Of a DNA stretch of 64,000 nucleotides, positions 1-10,844 are shown piece after piece (position 1 is the first letter of the stretch; each line of letters starts with the position of its first letter). The notes beneath the pieces are model-generated. The model had not been told where the DNA came from and did not search any database. It saw only the letters and a program-made list of their open reading frames with translations. The translations under genes were made by a program, and so were the position numbers. Source of the stretch: Leishmania infantum JPCM5 (Eukaryota > Euglenozoa > Kinetoplastea > Trypanosomatida > Trypanosomatidae); contig NC_009394.2 of NCBI RefSeq assembly GCF_000002875.2, forward strand, positions 372,001-436,000, read 5' to 3'.

Positions 1-1775
1 TCCAGCAAGCTACCGGCTCGCTTCAGGAGCCCTGGGACGCGGTCCAGCGCGAGGTAGCCGTTCTGCTGCAAGGCCTGCAGCTCTGGCGGCAGCTGGTGCA
101 CCACGGCTTGCTCGAGCAGCTGAGTGAAGGCGGCAGCGATGACGCCGTACGAGCGCTCGGTGATTTCGCGCTCCGCCTGGTCGTCGCCCCGGCCGCCTGG
201 GGCGGCGCCCATCGCCGCATGGTTCGCCACGTAGTCCTGCCGTACGCTAGAGATCACCTTCTGCACAAACCGCAGGTAGTGATCCAACGTGCACGCCTCA
301 CCCGGCCGGAGCGTCGACTGCTGCTGCTGCCGCTGCGACGCGTTCGCGACGGATACAGGCGCCGCGACGCCGCCACCACAACCGCTCAGCATCTCGCCGA
401 GCATGCGCGACTCGACGCTCTGGAGAGGGGAACGTCCCGTAACGTCGTTTCCGAAAACTGCGGCGGAGGAAGGCGACGAGACCGAGGATGCAGAGGCCAT
501 GGGGGGAGGGACGCCACCACGGTTGTGCACGACGTCAGCTGGCATCCACTCCTTCCGCTTCGCCCACATCGCCTGCGAGGCCCGGTCGATTGGAATCTGT
601 AACGAGTCCAGCACGAACTTTCCCATCACATCTGACACCCAGTGCGATAGGATGTCCTCTACCTGGTTACTGGTGTTCACGACCTTGACCACCTCTGCCA
701 TGTACGCCTCAACGCTCTGCGCGACGGCCGTGTCGAGGGCACTGCGGGTGCGGGCCGACACCTTCACAAGCTGCGGGTGCTCGAGCCACTGCTGTAGGGA
801 CTGAATACCGGCTTGCTGCAAAGCCGCCAAATCCTGCGCTGGCGACTCAGCCGCCAGCCGGGCCGCCTGCTGGTAGTACGTGCTCTGCTCCATCCACTGC
901 TGCCACTCCTTCCTGCCGCCCAGCGCGAGCAGCTGCCGCTTCGGTTGCATTGCCACAAACTCACTCATCGTAATGCGCTCGACGCCCTCGGCTTGAGGGT
1001 CGATCAGAAGCTGCACCACCTTCGGCAACGTCAGCTCCGATGCAAGCGTCTCCTCCACCTTGACAATGTCCTCGACGCGTGCATCGAGGGTGGGCCCACT
1101 GACTGCAGCCATTCGGCGAGTGGGGGTGGGGCGGAGCGCGCCGTCCTGGCGGTGCAGCGCCGCTGAAGCGGAGGCGGCGGCCGCTGCTGCTGCTGCTGCT
1201 GCGCCGAACGCTCCCTGCGTCGCCGCGGCTATCGATGATGACAGGAACGCAGGAGCGGTGGCGCTAGACCCAGTCGTTGCGGCCGATGGCGTTGCTGCTG
1301 CTGGCGAGGGAACGTTGCCGACACCGCTCTTGCTACTAGTCAATACGGGGCTGGTGGATGCCCGTTGTGAGACTGACGCTGCCGCTGCTGTTGCTGCCGC
1401 GTCGGCCGCCTGCAAGATAGCGGAGATGTTCTGCGAGTGCAGCGGCGAGGCGGGGCTCTGCGAAGCGGATCGCATTGCGGTAACGCTTGAGGAGCCGATA
1501 GCCGACGCCGCCGCCGCGGTCGTTGCCGACGTCTCTGTACTACCCGACGGTGCCGAGGACACGTGCTGATACCACGGCAGTCGGCTCGGCTCACTGCTGC
1601 CCGGTGGCTTATACACGTAGAGGAGGGGTGCCCTGGCAGCGAGCACGCCGCCAGCGCGCAGCGAGGTGGAGCAGGACAGACATCGTGCCGAATTCGAGTG
1701 ACTGTTGCCGTTTTTGCACGGATGTGCGCCCGCGACGCCAACGAAGAAGGAAGTAGCGATTCGTCGTCGAAGCAT
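1..1775 (-). CDS. Hypothetical protein, presequence-like N-terminus, 3' end outside window
   Basis: Open frame from ATG 1775 to the left edge with no stop, so only about 591 N-terminal codons are visible. The start MLRRRIATSFFVGVAG is basic, rich in Arg, Ser and Ala and lacks acids, like a mitochondrial presequence. Residues about 60-230 are low complexity (Ser/Ala/Thr, with an Ala run from a GCA/GCC tract near 1184-1202). From about residue 240 the sequence becomes structured and helix-rich (near LPKVVQLLIDP, YMAEVVKVVNTSNQVEDIL, HYLRFVQKVISSV). An internal ATG at 1112 begins the ordered part and is an alternative start, but the frame stays open upstream. No family was recognised; mitochondrial location is inferred from the N-terminus only. 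Confidence 0.7.
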   Translation of the reverse strand, partial: MLRRRIATSFFVGVAGAHPCKNGNSHSNSARCLSCSTSLRAGGVLAARAPLLYVYKPPGSSEPSRLPWYQHVSSAPSGSTETSATTAAAASAIGSSSVTAMRSASQSPASPLHSQNISAILQAADAAATAAAASVSQRASTSPVLTSSKSGVGNVPSPAAATPSAATTGSSATAPAFLSSSIAAATQGAFGAAAAAAAAAASASAALHRQDGALRPTPTRRMAAVSGPTLDARVEDIVKVEETLASELTLPKVVQLLIDPQAEGVERITMSEFVAMQPKRQLLALGGRKEWQQWMEQSTYYQQAARLAAESPAQDLAALQQAGIQSLQQWLEHPQLVKVSARTRSALDTAVAQSVEAYMAEVVKVVNTSNQVEDILSHWVSDVMGKFVLDSLQIPIDRASQAMWAKRKEWMPADVVHNRGGVPPPMASASSVSSPSSAAVFGNDVTGRSPLQSVESRMLGEMLSGCGGGVAAPVSVANASQRQQQQSTLRPGEACTLDHYLRFVQKVISSVRQDYVANHAAMGAAPGGRGDDQAEREITERSYGVIAAAFTQLLEQAVVHQLPPELQALQQNGYLALDRVPGLLKRAGSLL

Positions 1776-2407
1776 CTGCCAGTAACGGGGGTGCAGCGTG
1801 GGTGGATGTGAAAGCAGAGCCAGCACAGGACGCATGCACCCGCACGCGAAGGTGGAGGAGATGCGATGCTCGCACACCTGTGCGTCTCTGCCGTGCGTGG
1901 AAGCCGCTGAGGAAAGCAGGAAAACAAATCACACACACGCACACTCAAACGCGTAGAAATAGGCTAGTGGTGGTCGGCGCAGCAGCGGTGGTGGTGGCTG
2001 GTGACGCGTGCGCGTGTGCGTGTCCTTCTCCCTCTCCCTCGCCGTCTCCACGAATGGCCGCTTTTTGTCTTGCCGTGGTGCGTCTTCTATGGGTTGTCAC
2101 TTCGTAACGCGCGCGCTCGCGCCGTCCCCAAACCCGCCGTGCGATGTGGCGCAGCGCGTTGAGGATGTCTATGAGTGTAGGCGTGCACGGGAGGCAGCGT
2201 GCGTGTGCGCGCGTGCGTGCAGCGTGCAGTGAAGCGTCTATCACTCTATTATATGAAGGAAAGGTTAGCACGCTACACGCGAAGGGCAAGAGGGGGTGTG
2301 TGCGGCAGTGGTGCAGGTAGACACAGATGTGGGGATGTATATAGATTTATGGAAAGAAAGGGCGACAGAGGGTGGGGGGGGGAGGCTGGCCTCCCTCCTG
2401 TGCACAT

Positions 2408-2440
<33 letters not shown>

Positions 2441-3385
2441 CTGCACCGGCTGCAACTTTGGCCTTTGCGCTGGAGGTATGAAGAGGGCGCGGCAAGAACG
2501 GTGACGGCACACACTCACTACAGTGGCGCAGGCATACACGTACCCGTACACCGGTACAGCAGCAGCTCAGGTGAGGTGCTTATCTTTATATATATGTGTG
2601 CGTGTGTGGCTCACCCGCGCGCCCGCTCTTTGGTGCTGCTGCTGCCGCTGCTGCAAGGAGGGGGTGCTAGCGGATGAGAACCTCTGACGAGTTCACCCCT
2701 GCGGGCCGCGTCCACACCGACACCACAGGGAGTGGGAGGATACGGGAATGCGACACACACACACACACACACACAGACAGACAGAGAAGACGGCGAAAAG
2801 GTGGAGAAGAGAAGGTGGACGGTGATTCGGGTGTGAGAGAATGGGCATGACCACCGCCGCACGCACAACGGGTGCGCGTGACGACCTTCCCCCCTCCCCG
2901 CGTGCGTGTGCGCATGCGCGTGTAGCCTCTTTCACGCCAATGGGAAGGGGCCGAAGGACAAGGGCGGTGGTGGCGGACAGCTGCAACACACATCGCTGGA
3001 GCGTCTTCTGACGCGGCCCCCTCAGCTATTGCCATCCCCTTGCTTGCGTTCTCTCTTTCCGTGTATGTGTGCGTGTGTGCAGCTGCTTTACATCCGACTT
3101 TGCACTCGCGCACACATGCTGGTGTGTACGGTTGCACAGTCGCACAGATAGCACACACCCCGCTGCACACGTGTGGAAAAACGAGGCCGTCACCCTCATG
3201 CCAGCCAACGCACCGTCCCTGACCATAAAGCGTTATTGGACAACCGTAGCTGGAAAGGGTACACTCGCGTCTTACTCACATGCATGAAAATCACGTACAG
3301 ACGCCAACGCCGCCAACGCCACAGCACCACTATCATTGCAATGTAGGGGGGGGGGTCGGCGAGGCAGGAAGGGAGGGGATTTGGA
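1776..3385. other. Intergenic spacer
   Basis: 1.6 kb without a convincing gene. Contains a (GT)n run near 2413-2440, a (CA)n run near 2752-2775 followed by short CAGA repeats, and a CT-rich stretch near 2025-2055. It should hold the 3' UTR of the TPR gene and the 5' UTR and splice acceptor of the left-edge gene. Confidence 0.7.
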
Positions 3386-4954
3386 CTACGTCACGAACTT
3401 GCGCGGCGCACCATCCATGCCAGGGGTGATGACCTCCGCCTCCTCCCAAATCTGCGCGGCGCGCTCCTCGTCGGCGCGGGCCTCGTCAATGCGGCCCAGC
3501 GCCTCCCTCGCCTCAGCGCGCAGTTGGTACAGCGTGGCGGAGCGGTTTGCCTTGACGAAGGCCAGAGCGCGGGTCAGGTCGTCGTCGGCACGGTGAAACG
3601 ACTTCAGTTTGCAGTGGATCATGCCTCGGGCCACGAGCACCGCACCAAGGGCCTTGCGATGGCGCTCCTTCTTTAGGTCGGCCCCCTCCGTGATGAAGCT
3701 CATGCTCGCCGTCAGGGACTTGAGGGCCCCGGCTGGGTCGTCTTCGTAGACTTGGATCTTCGACCGCGTGTACATGGCCATGGTCAGCGCCATCAGCTTG
3801 TCAAACTTGGCGGACATGTCAATGCCGAACTTCTTCTGGATGTGCCCCCGCACCTTTGGATGCTCCAGCCACTTCTCGAAGAGGTCGATATCGCGCATGT
3901 AGCGGTTCACGAACTCGTGCGCGCGCTTCGTATCCTGGTTCTCCTCCAACACCATATGCGCACCGTGAAGCAGCCCCCAGTGCACAAAGCCGTTGAACTC
4001 CTGCCGCTGCTGAATGTTCTCCTGCCCGTCGCGTTGAGGGGCGAGAAGGTGGTCGACCTGGTCCTCCACCGTCATGGGGTTGCCGAACGCCTCCAGCCGC
4101 TTCTTGTCCTCCTCCAATGCGGCCTGGATGTCAAACATCACCTTGCTGTCGGTAAAGCCGTCGTCGTCGATCTCGTCAATGGCTGGGTCGAAGCTCGGCG
4201 GCGGCACGAAACGCCGCGTTTCCTCGAACGTCTCATCCGCCATGTGAAAGTCGGGGTTGATGAAGAAGTTGTCGCCCTCGTAGCTTAGCTCCAACGGCTT
4301 CTCTGGGCTGAACACTTCCTTCAGCTCCGGCACAAACATGCCGTCCACCTTCTTCTTGTTCATGTCGAACGGGGTGCCGAACATGCGGCCAGACCAGTTC
4401 TGGTTTTCCGGCGGCCACCACTTGTCGCTCTCGCTGAGGCCCTCCTGCCGCTCCAGCGGCTCCTGCCCGGCGCGCTGCGCATCCGTGGCCCGCTGCACCA
4501 TGCGGCGGCGCAGCTCAGACGCTTCCGCGTCGTCTTGCCGCTTCTTGCTGTACTCCACGCCTCCTGGCGAGGCACCGGGCGTGGTCATCTGTGTGCGCGG
4601 CGGTGGCGTGTCACTCGCCAGGGAGGAGGTGTGCGGAGAGACGCCGGGTGTGTGACCGCTCGCGACAGGGCGGCGAGAGAGCATGGGGTCGTAAAGTGGC
4701 GGTGCACGACTGCGACTGCCATCGCTGTCGCTGGCTCCAGCGCCGCTGCCGGCAACGACACCGGCCGCCACTGCTGCAGCAGCCGACGCGCGCGTGCCTT
4801 TGTGTGGCGTTGCTGCCGAGGATGACGAGCTGTTCGAGGAGCCCCGAAGGGCTGCTGTCGTGTGCAGGCGGCGTCGGTGAAATGCCAACGCATATGTAGG
4901 CGCCGCTGCAGCCGTGCACGCCGTCGCGCGTGCAAGGGTGATTGCTTGGTACAT
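3386..4954 (-). CDS. TPR-like mitochondrial protein (hypothetical)
   Basis: 522 aa from ATG 4954. The start was chosen because MYQAITLARATACTAAAAPT followed by FHRRRLHTTAALRG is a typical trypanosomatid mitochondrial presequence; the frame stays open 33 codons further but that part looks like leader sequence. Residues about 40-150 are Ser/Pro/Ala-rich. Residues about 190-380 are acidic and ordered (WWPPENQNWSGRMFGTPFD; FVPPPSFDPAIDEIDDD). The last 110 residues form paired amphipathic helices typical of tetratricopeptide repeats (GALKSLTASMSFITEG, LVARGMIHCKLKSFHRADDD, TLYQLRAEAREALGRIDEA). A scaffold in the mitochondrion, perhaps in ribosome or RNA processing, is possible but not shown. The stop is at 3386-3388. 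Confidence 0.82.
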   Translation of the reverse strand: MYQAITLARATACTAAAAPTYALAFHRRRLHTTAALRGSSNSSSSSAATPHKGTRASAAAAVAAGVVAGSGAGASDSDGSRSRAPPLYDPMLSRRPVASGHTPGVSPHTSSLASDTPPPRTQMTTPGASPGGVEYSKKRQDDAEASELRRRMVQRATDAQRAGQEPLERQEGLSESDKWWPPENQNWSGRMFGTPFDMNKKKVDGMFVPELKEVFSPEKPLELSYEGDNFFINPDFHMADETFEETRRFVPPPSFDPAIDEIDDDGFTDSKVMFDIQAALEEDKKRLEAFGNPMTVEDQVDHLLAPQRDGQENIQQRQEFNGFVHWGLLHGAHMVLEENQDTKRAHEFVNRYMRDIDLFEKWLEHPKVRGHIQKKFGIDMSAKFDKLMALTMAMYTRSKIQVYEDDPAGALKSLTASMSFITEGADLKKERHRKALGAVLVARGMIHCKLKSFHRADDDLTRALAFVKANRSATLYQLRAEAREALGRIDEARADEERAAQIWEEAEVITPGMDGAPRKFVT

Positions 4955-5579
4955 GGCGAAGATGAAGGCGAAGAGACCGTGTCGATAGAGGAGTACAGAG
5001 CGGAGACGAGGGGGCGATGCCCGCGTGCGCGCGCGTCTGTGGAAGGGGCACACCGAAAGACGCCTTCTCGCTCAATGGCCACGGCGATGGCGAAGTGCAG
5101 AAAAGCGAAGAGGACGACGCGACAAGCTGGGTTGAGGGTGTGACGCGGAGAGTAGAGCAAGAAGCATGCACGAAGGATTGGTGAAGTGGAAGGGGGAGGG
5201 AGGGAGGTGGGTGGCGCAGGCTGGTGCCGCCTTGACAGCCGCCGCATCAGTGGGCGCGTACACTCCCTTGCCACCCACACCCACCCACCCATCTTCTACT
5301 GCCCATGCGTTGCGAGCGATGTGCGTTTTCTCCTTCGCATCCTGCGAGAAACGAGATGTTGCGTAGGCGGTGAAAGGCGAAGGGCATCTGTGCCTTCCCC
5401 ACACGTCCAGGCCACAAACACAAGCGCGGGCACACAGCCACGTGGGCGCCAGAGACGACAGCAAGTGGAGGTGGTGGTGGTGGTGGTGGGGGGGGGCGAT
5501 GGAGGCAGGTGCGCGTGTCTGTGTTCAAGTGATGAGCATCCAGTCGAAGAAGTACGGTGGTGACAAGATGGCAGAACGT
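4955..5579. other. Intergenic spacer with pyrimidine tract (coding strand)
   Basis: A purine run near 5180-5213 gives a long C/T tract on the minus strand about 230 nt upstream of the TPR gene start, a plausible trans-splicing signal. A (GGT)n then G-run lies at 5469-5496. No gene is seen. Confidence 0.65.
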
Positions 5580-8500
5580 TCAAGGACTCGAGTCTTCGGT
5601 TTGGGTGATGTGGAATGTCTGCACAAGGTAGCGGCGGCACTCCTCCGCGGTCATGCGCTCCGCCCAGGGCTTCCGCAGTAGCGCCAGTGTGAGGTACTGC
5701 AGAGGTGTTAGAGCGGGCCCGCTGCAGATGAGGCCGCTGGTGCTACCGGTGCCACCGTTTGCATGAGGGCCGCGCGCGTGTCCGGCGGCAGCGGTGTTGA
5801 GGCCGATCGTTGTCACCGGCGTCACCATCGCTGCTGTCGTGGGAGGCCCGACCGTGGGCAACACAACAGGCTGACTCGCCGCCTCCACGAAGCACTCGCG
5901 TGAGTGGTCCTCCTCGCCGCGGCAGCGTGGATCCACGCACTTTGGGTACAGCCGCCTTCCGTAGAGCAGCTCGTACAGCGTGGCACCGAGGCTGAAGGCG
6001 TCGGTCGGACGCCCACACACGGCGTCACGCAGCGCGCGCAAATCCATGTATTCGAAGGTGCCGTACGAATCCTGTACTTCGTCCATGGGGTCTGGGCCGA
6101 CAAGGCGGCAGTTGCCAAAGTCGGAAAGGTAAAACTTGACCGCGTCCGTCGCGGGGCCCGACGCGCTGAAGCGCTGCAGCCGCTGCTGCGAAGGCCCGTG
6201 CTCGTAGGCGAAGAGAATGTTGCTGGGCTTGAGGTCGAGGTGGAGCAGCCCCAGCTCGTGCATCGCTGCGAGCGCCGAGCTCACGCAGTACACCATGCCC
6301 TTCGCGACGCCGTCGCTGCGGGAGATGCCCTCCACGTCACCGTCGCACAGCTCCATCACGAGAAACACCGTTGCGTCGCTCTGGGTCAAGTCGTCGTGGG
6401 TTATGGAGAGAAAGCGTGGCAGACGGACCGACTGCAGCCGTGCACGCGTGGCCTGTTCCTCTGGTCCCTCCGCAGCGGTCAGCCGCTCCATCTGCACGGC
6501 GACTTGTTGCTCCAGGGTCAGCGGCGCGTCCTCGATATCCTCTTCCGCCCCCGTGTGCGAGGCGCGGCGGTTTCCGCCACGGGCGAGCAACCGCACTTCC
6601 ACCTCCAGCGCCGCCTCTTCGGCTCGCTTGCGCAGCCGCTGGCGCCACTCCAGCGCCTCCTGTGCCAGCGGCGGCAGCGCCTCCTGCGCGTGCACAAAGA
6701 AGGCGCTGTGCAGCGGAAGGACATAGGGCACCTGCATCTCGCTCAGGAAGCGCATTGTGGCGATCTCGCGGATCGTGGAGAAGGAGTCTTCGATGTTGGC
6801 CTTGGTGCGCAGGATGATGGGGCACGACTTCACCGCGACAAGGTCACCATCCACCGTGAGGCAGCGCCACACAAGTCCGAAGCTTCCCTCCCCAACGAAC
6901 TCCGCCGAAGCGAAGGCGGCCCAGAAGTCACCGGCTTCGAGGAAGTGCATCGGAGACATCACATTCTTCGCCGCCTCCATAAAACTCTTCTTCGTGAACT
7001 TCGTTGGGAAGAAGTCGCGCAAGAGCGTGTCGGCTGGCCGGCCCCAGTCCGGCAGCGCCGGCGCCGCCGCCCCGGTCTTCGCGTCCTTCGCACGACTGCG
7101 TTTGTGACCTGCCTGGCCGGCCGCTGCGACGTCGTCGGGTGGGGCGCCCTTTGTGTTGCCGATCACCACAGGGATTGCGGCACTCTGCGGTAGATGGCGG
7201 CAGTCCGCATTGACGCCCTCCTGCAGCGGTGAGGCAGCGGCGGCAGCGTGCCGTGCTGCGTGCTCCTCTTCCTCCTTCCCCTGTGCCCGCTGCTGCTGCT
7301 GCTGATACTGCTGCTGGTACGCGTGGATGCTCCGGTAGAGGGGGCTGGAAGGGCGCAGCTCTGGATCCAAGCGGTTTGGGAAGATGAAGTCCTTCACGTG
7401 CGGCTTTTGCGGACTCTTGAGCAGGTCGTCGTCATCCTCCTCGTTGGCAACGACTTCGTTCGCCCCTTCCACACAGGTGCCTCTCTTCGGTTTTGGCGGC
7501 TTCGGCGACAGCCCTTCGCACCTCACCTCCTGATCGCCAGACTCCTTCGTGTGCGTCTCACTGCCGACTTCCGGCACGCCCTCGTCGTCGTCATCGTCGA
7601 TAATCAACGGCAGGGATAGCTGAGAGCGCGCGTCTGCGCCGGTGACTGTCGATGCGCGAAGCAGCGCAGGTAAGACGTCTGCAACCGACGCTGACGACAT
7701 GGGCTGCGCTGAGTACACCGCCCCGTCGAGCGCATGCGCGTTTCGTGCGCGCTGGCGCGGCGGTGATTCTTCGGCGTCCTCGTCCTCTGTGTCGTCGTCC
7801 AGGTTGATGTAGCAGTGAGACGCTGGCCAGCTTGCGAGCCGCTGGTGGGTGGCGCTGCCAGCGCCGAGCGAGTGTGAAGGATCGGCAGACGTATCTGGTG
7901 GACGTCGACGCGGGCGGAAGGTGGGGGACAAGATCTCGGCAATGGGATGGCTCTTCTCCGCTGGTGGCCGGCGGCGAGCCTGTGCTGGCGACAGGACGGG
8001 AATGTTTGACTGGTCCACGCGAACGCCAGCGCCGCCGCTGTCTGCCTTGCTCGGGCTGGGGCGTCGGCTTCTCAGTCGCCCAGGGGCCTCTGTCTGTTCT
8101 TCTCCGCCCACTGCCACGCCCCCCTTGTGTGACGACCCCGACGGCGAAGGCGATGCGGCGGCAGCCGCTGTGTGTTCAGGCGGCGTGTATACTGCGTCCG
8201 TCTCCGCGTCGATTTCCATCTTCACGGAGATGAGAGGAACATCGCTGCCGTTGTGGAGTGGCGCCGCCGTCTTGGCCTCCCCGACAACGCCCTCGCCTTC
8301 ACTGTCGCTGTCATCACCGGCGCAATCGTCGTCATCCAAGCAGATCCACATGGTGCCAGGAGAAGCTATGGGCCGCGTTGCCGCTGCCTTCGTGATGAGC
8401 TGCGTCGACGGTCGACTGACAGCCGGTGCTGCAGTCGGCCCACTCGGCACTACGTGCAGTGAGGCCTGTAAGCCACCCGCCGCGTTCGCAGAGGCCTGAG

Positions 8501-8863
8501 CGAGCGTCTGTGTTGCTTCTCCCGTGGAGCTGGAGGCTGCAGACACAGAGTGCGCGGTGGGCTGCGTCTGTGACAGGGGCTGGGGTAGGGACGAGGCGGC
8601 GTCGCCTTTCACACCGCCTTTGCGGCTGTCACCGCGCAGAGACACCGGCGAGACGCTCAACGATTTGGGCAGCTGCGTAATCTGCGGGGAACGCCACACA
8701 GGCGGCTCTCGCAGCCGCAGCCGCTGCGGGGTCGTTGTCGTCGCGGCGTGACCGCCTTCGGCGTCGGCGTCGGCCTCCGTTATCACATCTATATCCGCGA
8801 GCCTTGAGAGCTGCGATGAGGATGGTGAGGTGAAGCTCAGGTGAGGGCAGGCGTACGACGACC

Positions 8864-8899
<36 letters not shown>

Positions 8900-10844
8900 A
8901 GGGCGGGTGAGCAGGGAAGAGTGTCGAGGCCGCCGAGGATGTCGGCGCAGCGGGGTGGCTCGCCTCCACCGCATCCCCACCCGCCGTCCGCTTCAGCCAC
9001 ACGTACGATGAAGAGGGAGAGCTCTGGCGGCTCGTGTTGCCGCCCATACGCAGGCGGCCTGCGGGAGCGGGGATCGACTGAGCGGCAGACGCCATGGCCT
9101 TGTGCTGAAGCGACGGCGAAGCCTCATCGTCCTTGAGTGCCGACGATTGAGTCGACAACAGCCGCGTTGATGTGCCGCGGCAAAGGTCATCTGTGACGCC
9201 GCCGCTGTTGTGGCGGTGATGTCGATGGAAAAGTTGCGCACCGCCGGCGCTGCTGGCACGCGGCACCAACGAGGGCAGCGGAGGCGGCGTGACAGCTGTG
9301 GCAGAGCCTGGCGGCAGCGGCGGCCCCTCGGTTGCCCTCCCCACGCTCCATCGGCTCTCGCTGTCACTGTGGGTGGCGATGCTGCTGACGTCTAGGGGAG
9401 GTGGCAGGTGCTGGTGGTGTTGCCGCTGCCGTCGGTGAAGTCCCGGAGCGTCTGCTTCCTCGACGCCGTCTTCCTCGCTGCCGTGGCTCATGATGAGTGT
9501 GCCATTCGGCGAGTCGTCAGCGGGCGTTGAAGTGGCTGAGATGGAGCGCACAGGTTCGGTGAACAGCTGCTTGACGGTCTCCGCTGCATGCGCGGGAGGG
9601 CTGCCGACTTGTCTGTGACCGCCATCCTGCAACGCGTCCTTTTCGCGCAGACGCTGCGTAGCGGGGGTGCCACCGGCTAGCAACTGCCGCTGCCACCGGT
9701 GGCTGCTGGGCTTGCTCTCGCTGTCCGCCATGAGGGCCTCTGGGCTGCTCTCAGCGCTTTGGCGGCTTGGACTGTCGGCGCCGTTGTTGTTCCCGTCGGA
9801 TGTCTGTTTGCGGGTGCCGCGCACGGCCGGCTGCAGCAGCGGCGGTGGCGGTGTCGTGCAGCCGCGGAGATCGAGGGTGGCGCTGCTGCTGCTGCTGCTG
9901 CCGCCACGACCGCCAGCTCCGCCGTGGAGGAGGCGAAGGGGATGAGTCGGCAGGACCTCTGGTGACGTGACGAGATGCTGTTCCACTGCTGCGGCCGTCG
10001 ACGCCGCAAGTGAGGGGTGAGGCGGCGGCGGAGCGTCGAGCTGACTCTGCCGAGCGTCGCCGTCGCTCCTTGTGGCGTCAACCACGTCACTGCCGAAGAA
10101 AATGGTATCTTCGCCATCATTGCCCTCTTGTTCACTCTCATCCTCGTTGTTTGCAACCACGACGATGGGCCGCGACGATCGCGTCGCCGTTGATGTCCGC
10201 GCTGTTAACGTTGATGGTGCCGCCGTCGCATTGCCATGTGCATCCTTTCTGTACGTCCTCTCCGTCTTTTCCTCAGCGGCACTACTGGCGATGCCGCCGC
10301 CATCGTCGAGTTCCTCGTCTGTTCGAGGAGGATGCTTGACCGTGGCGCCTTTTCGATGTGCTCTGGCGGCAGGTGCCGGCGCTGTCGCGGCCGCCGCTTC
10401 AGCTGCAACAGGCGGTTGCGGTGACGGTGACGACTTGCGCCTTTCTGCGCTAGAGACGGCGATCTTCTCAGCTGTTGGACCACGTTCCGGGGTGTTTGCC
10501 GCTTGCTGTGATTCGGCACGAATGCTTGTGTGGCTGCTGCTGCTGCTGCTTGGCTTTTGTGCCGGAGCCGCCTTCGTTTTGGTTGCGGAAGCTGCGGTGA
10601 CCTTCACGATGTTTGCCTTCCGTGTAGCAGCTTTCGAGGCCATCCGCGCGGCTGGTGAGGTGCAGGGCAGCTGCGCAGCGCGCTTCTTGGGTGCCGGCTT
10701 GAACGTACTCTTCTTCGAAGCTGCTGCGGTTTTCGTTCCTGCCGTCTTGCGCTGGCGCGTCTTCGCCGCTGTGGCTGCTGCTGCCGCCGTGGCGGTGGTG
10801 GCATCTCTCTTCGACCCCACGGCTTTGCGCTTCTTGGGAGGCAT
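5580..10844 (-). CDS. Wee1-like protein kinase with very long disordered N-terminus
   Basis: 1754 aa from ATG 10844. The kinase domain occupies about residues 1310-1745: glycine loop GEGSFG at 1318-1323, VAVK with Lys1339, catalytic loop HLDLKPSN with Asp1537, DFG at 1575-1577, then DSYGTFEYMDLRAL, which recalls the Wee1/Myt1 region GDSRFLANE. An insert of about 100 residues sits after the N-lobe helix region. The start MPPKKRKAVGSKRD begins a Lys/Ala-rich, histone-H1-like segment suggesting nuclear location. Residues 60-1300 are low complexity, with an 11-Gln tract (8865-8897) and four hydrophobic-plus-acidic motifs. Wee1 kinases inhibit CDKs by Tyr phosphorylation; here the HxDLKPSN loop and C-lobe support the family, but DFG (not DLG) leaves a general Ser/Thr kinase possible. 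A C/T tract at 10938-10962 (coding strand) fits a splice acceptor about 80 nt upstream. Confidence 0.85.
8865..8897 (+). repeat. (CTG)11 trinucleotide repeat coding for poly-Gln
   Basis: Eleven uninterrupted CTG units on the plus strand, read as eleven CAG (Gln) codons inside the Wee1-like kinase N-terminal region. A pure codon run of this kind is prone to length variation between strains. Confidence 0.95.

Noticed and set aside
5904..7193. Long plus-strand frame (429 codons)
   Set aside because: It lies antisense to the kinase domain, where GC-rich codon bias keeps opposite frames open. The minus strand carries clear kinase motifs.
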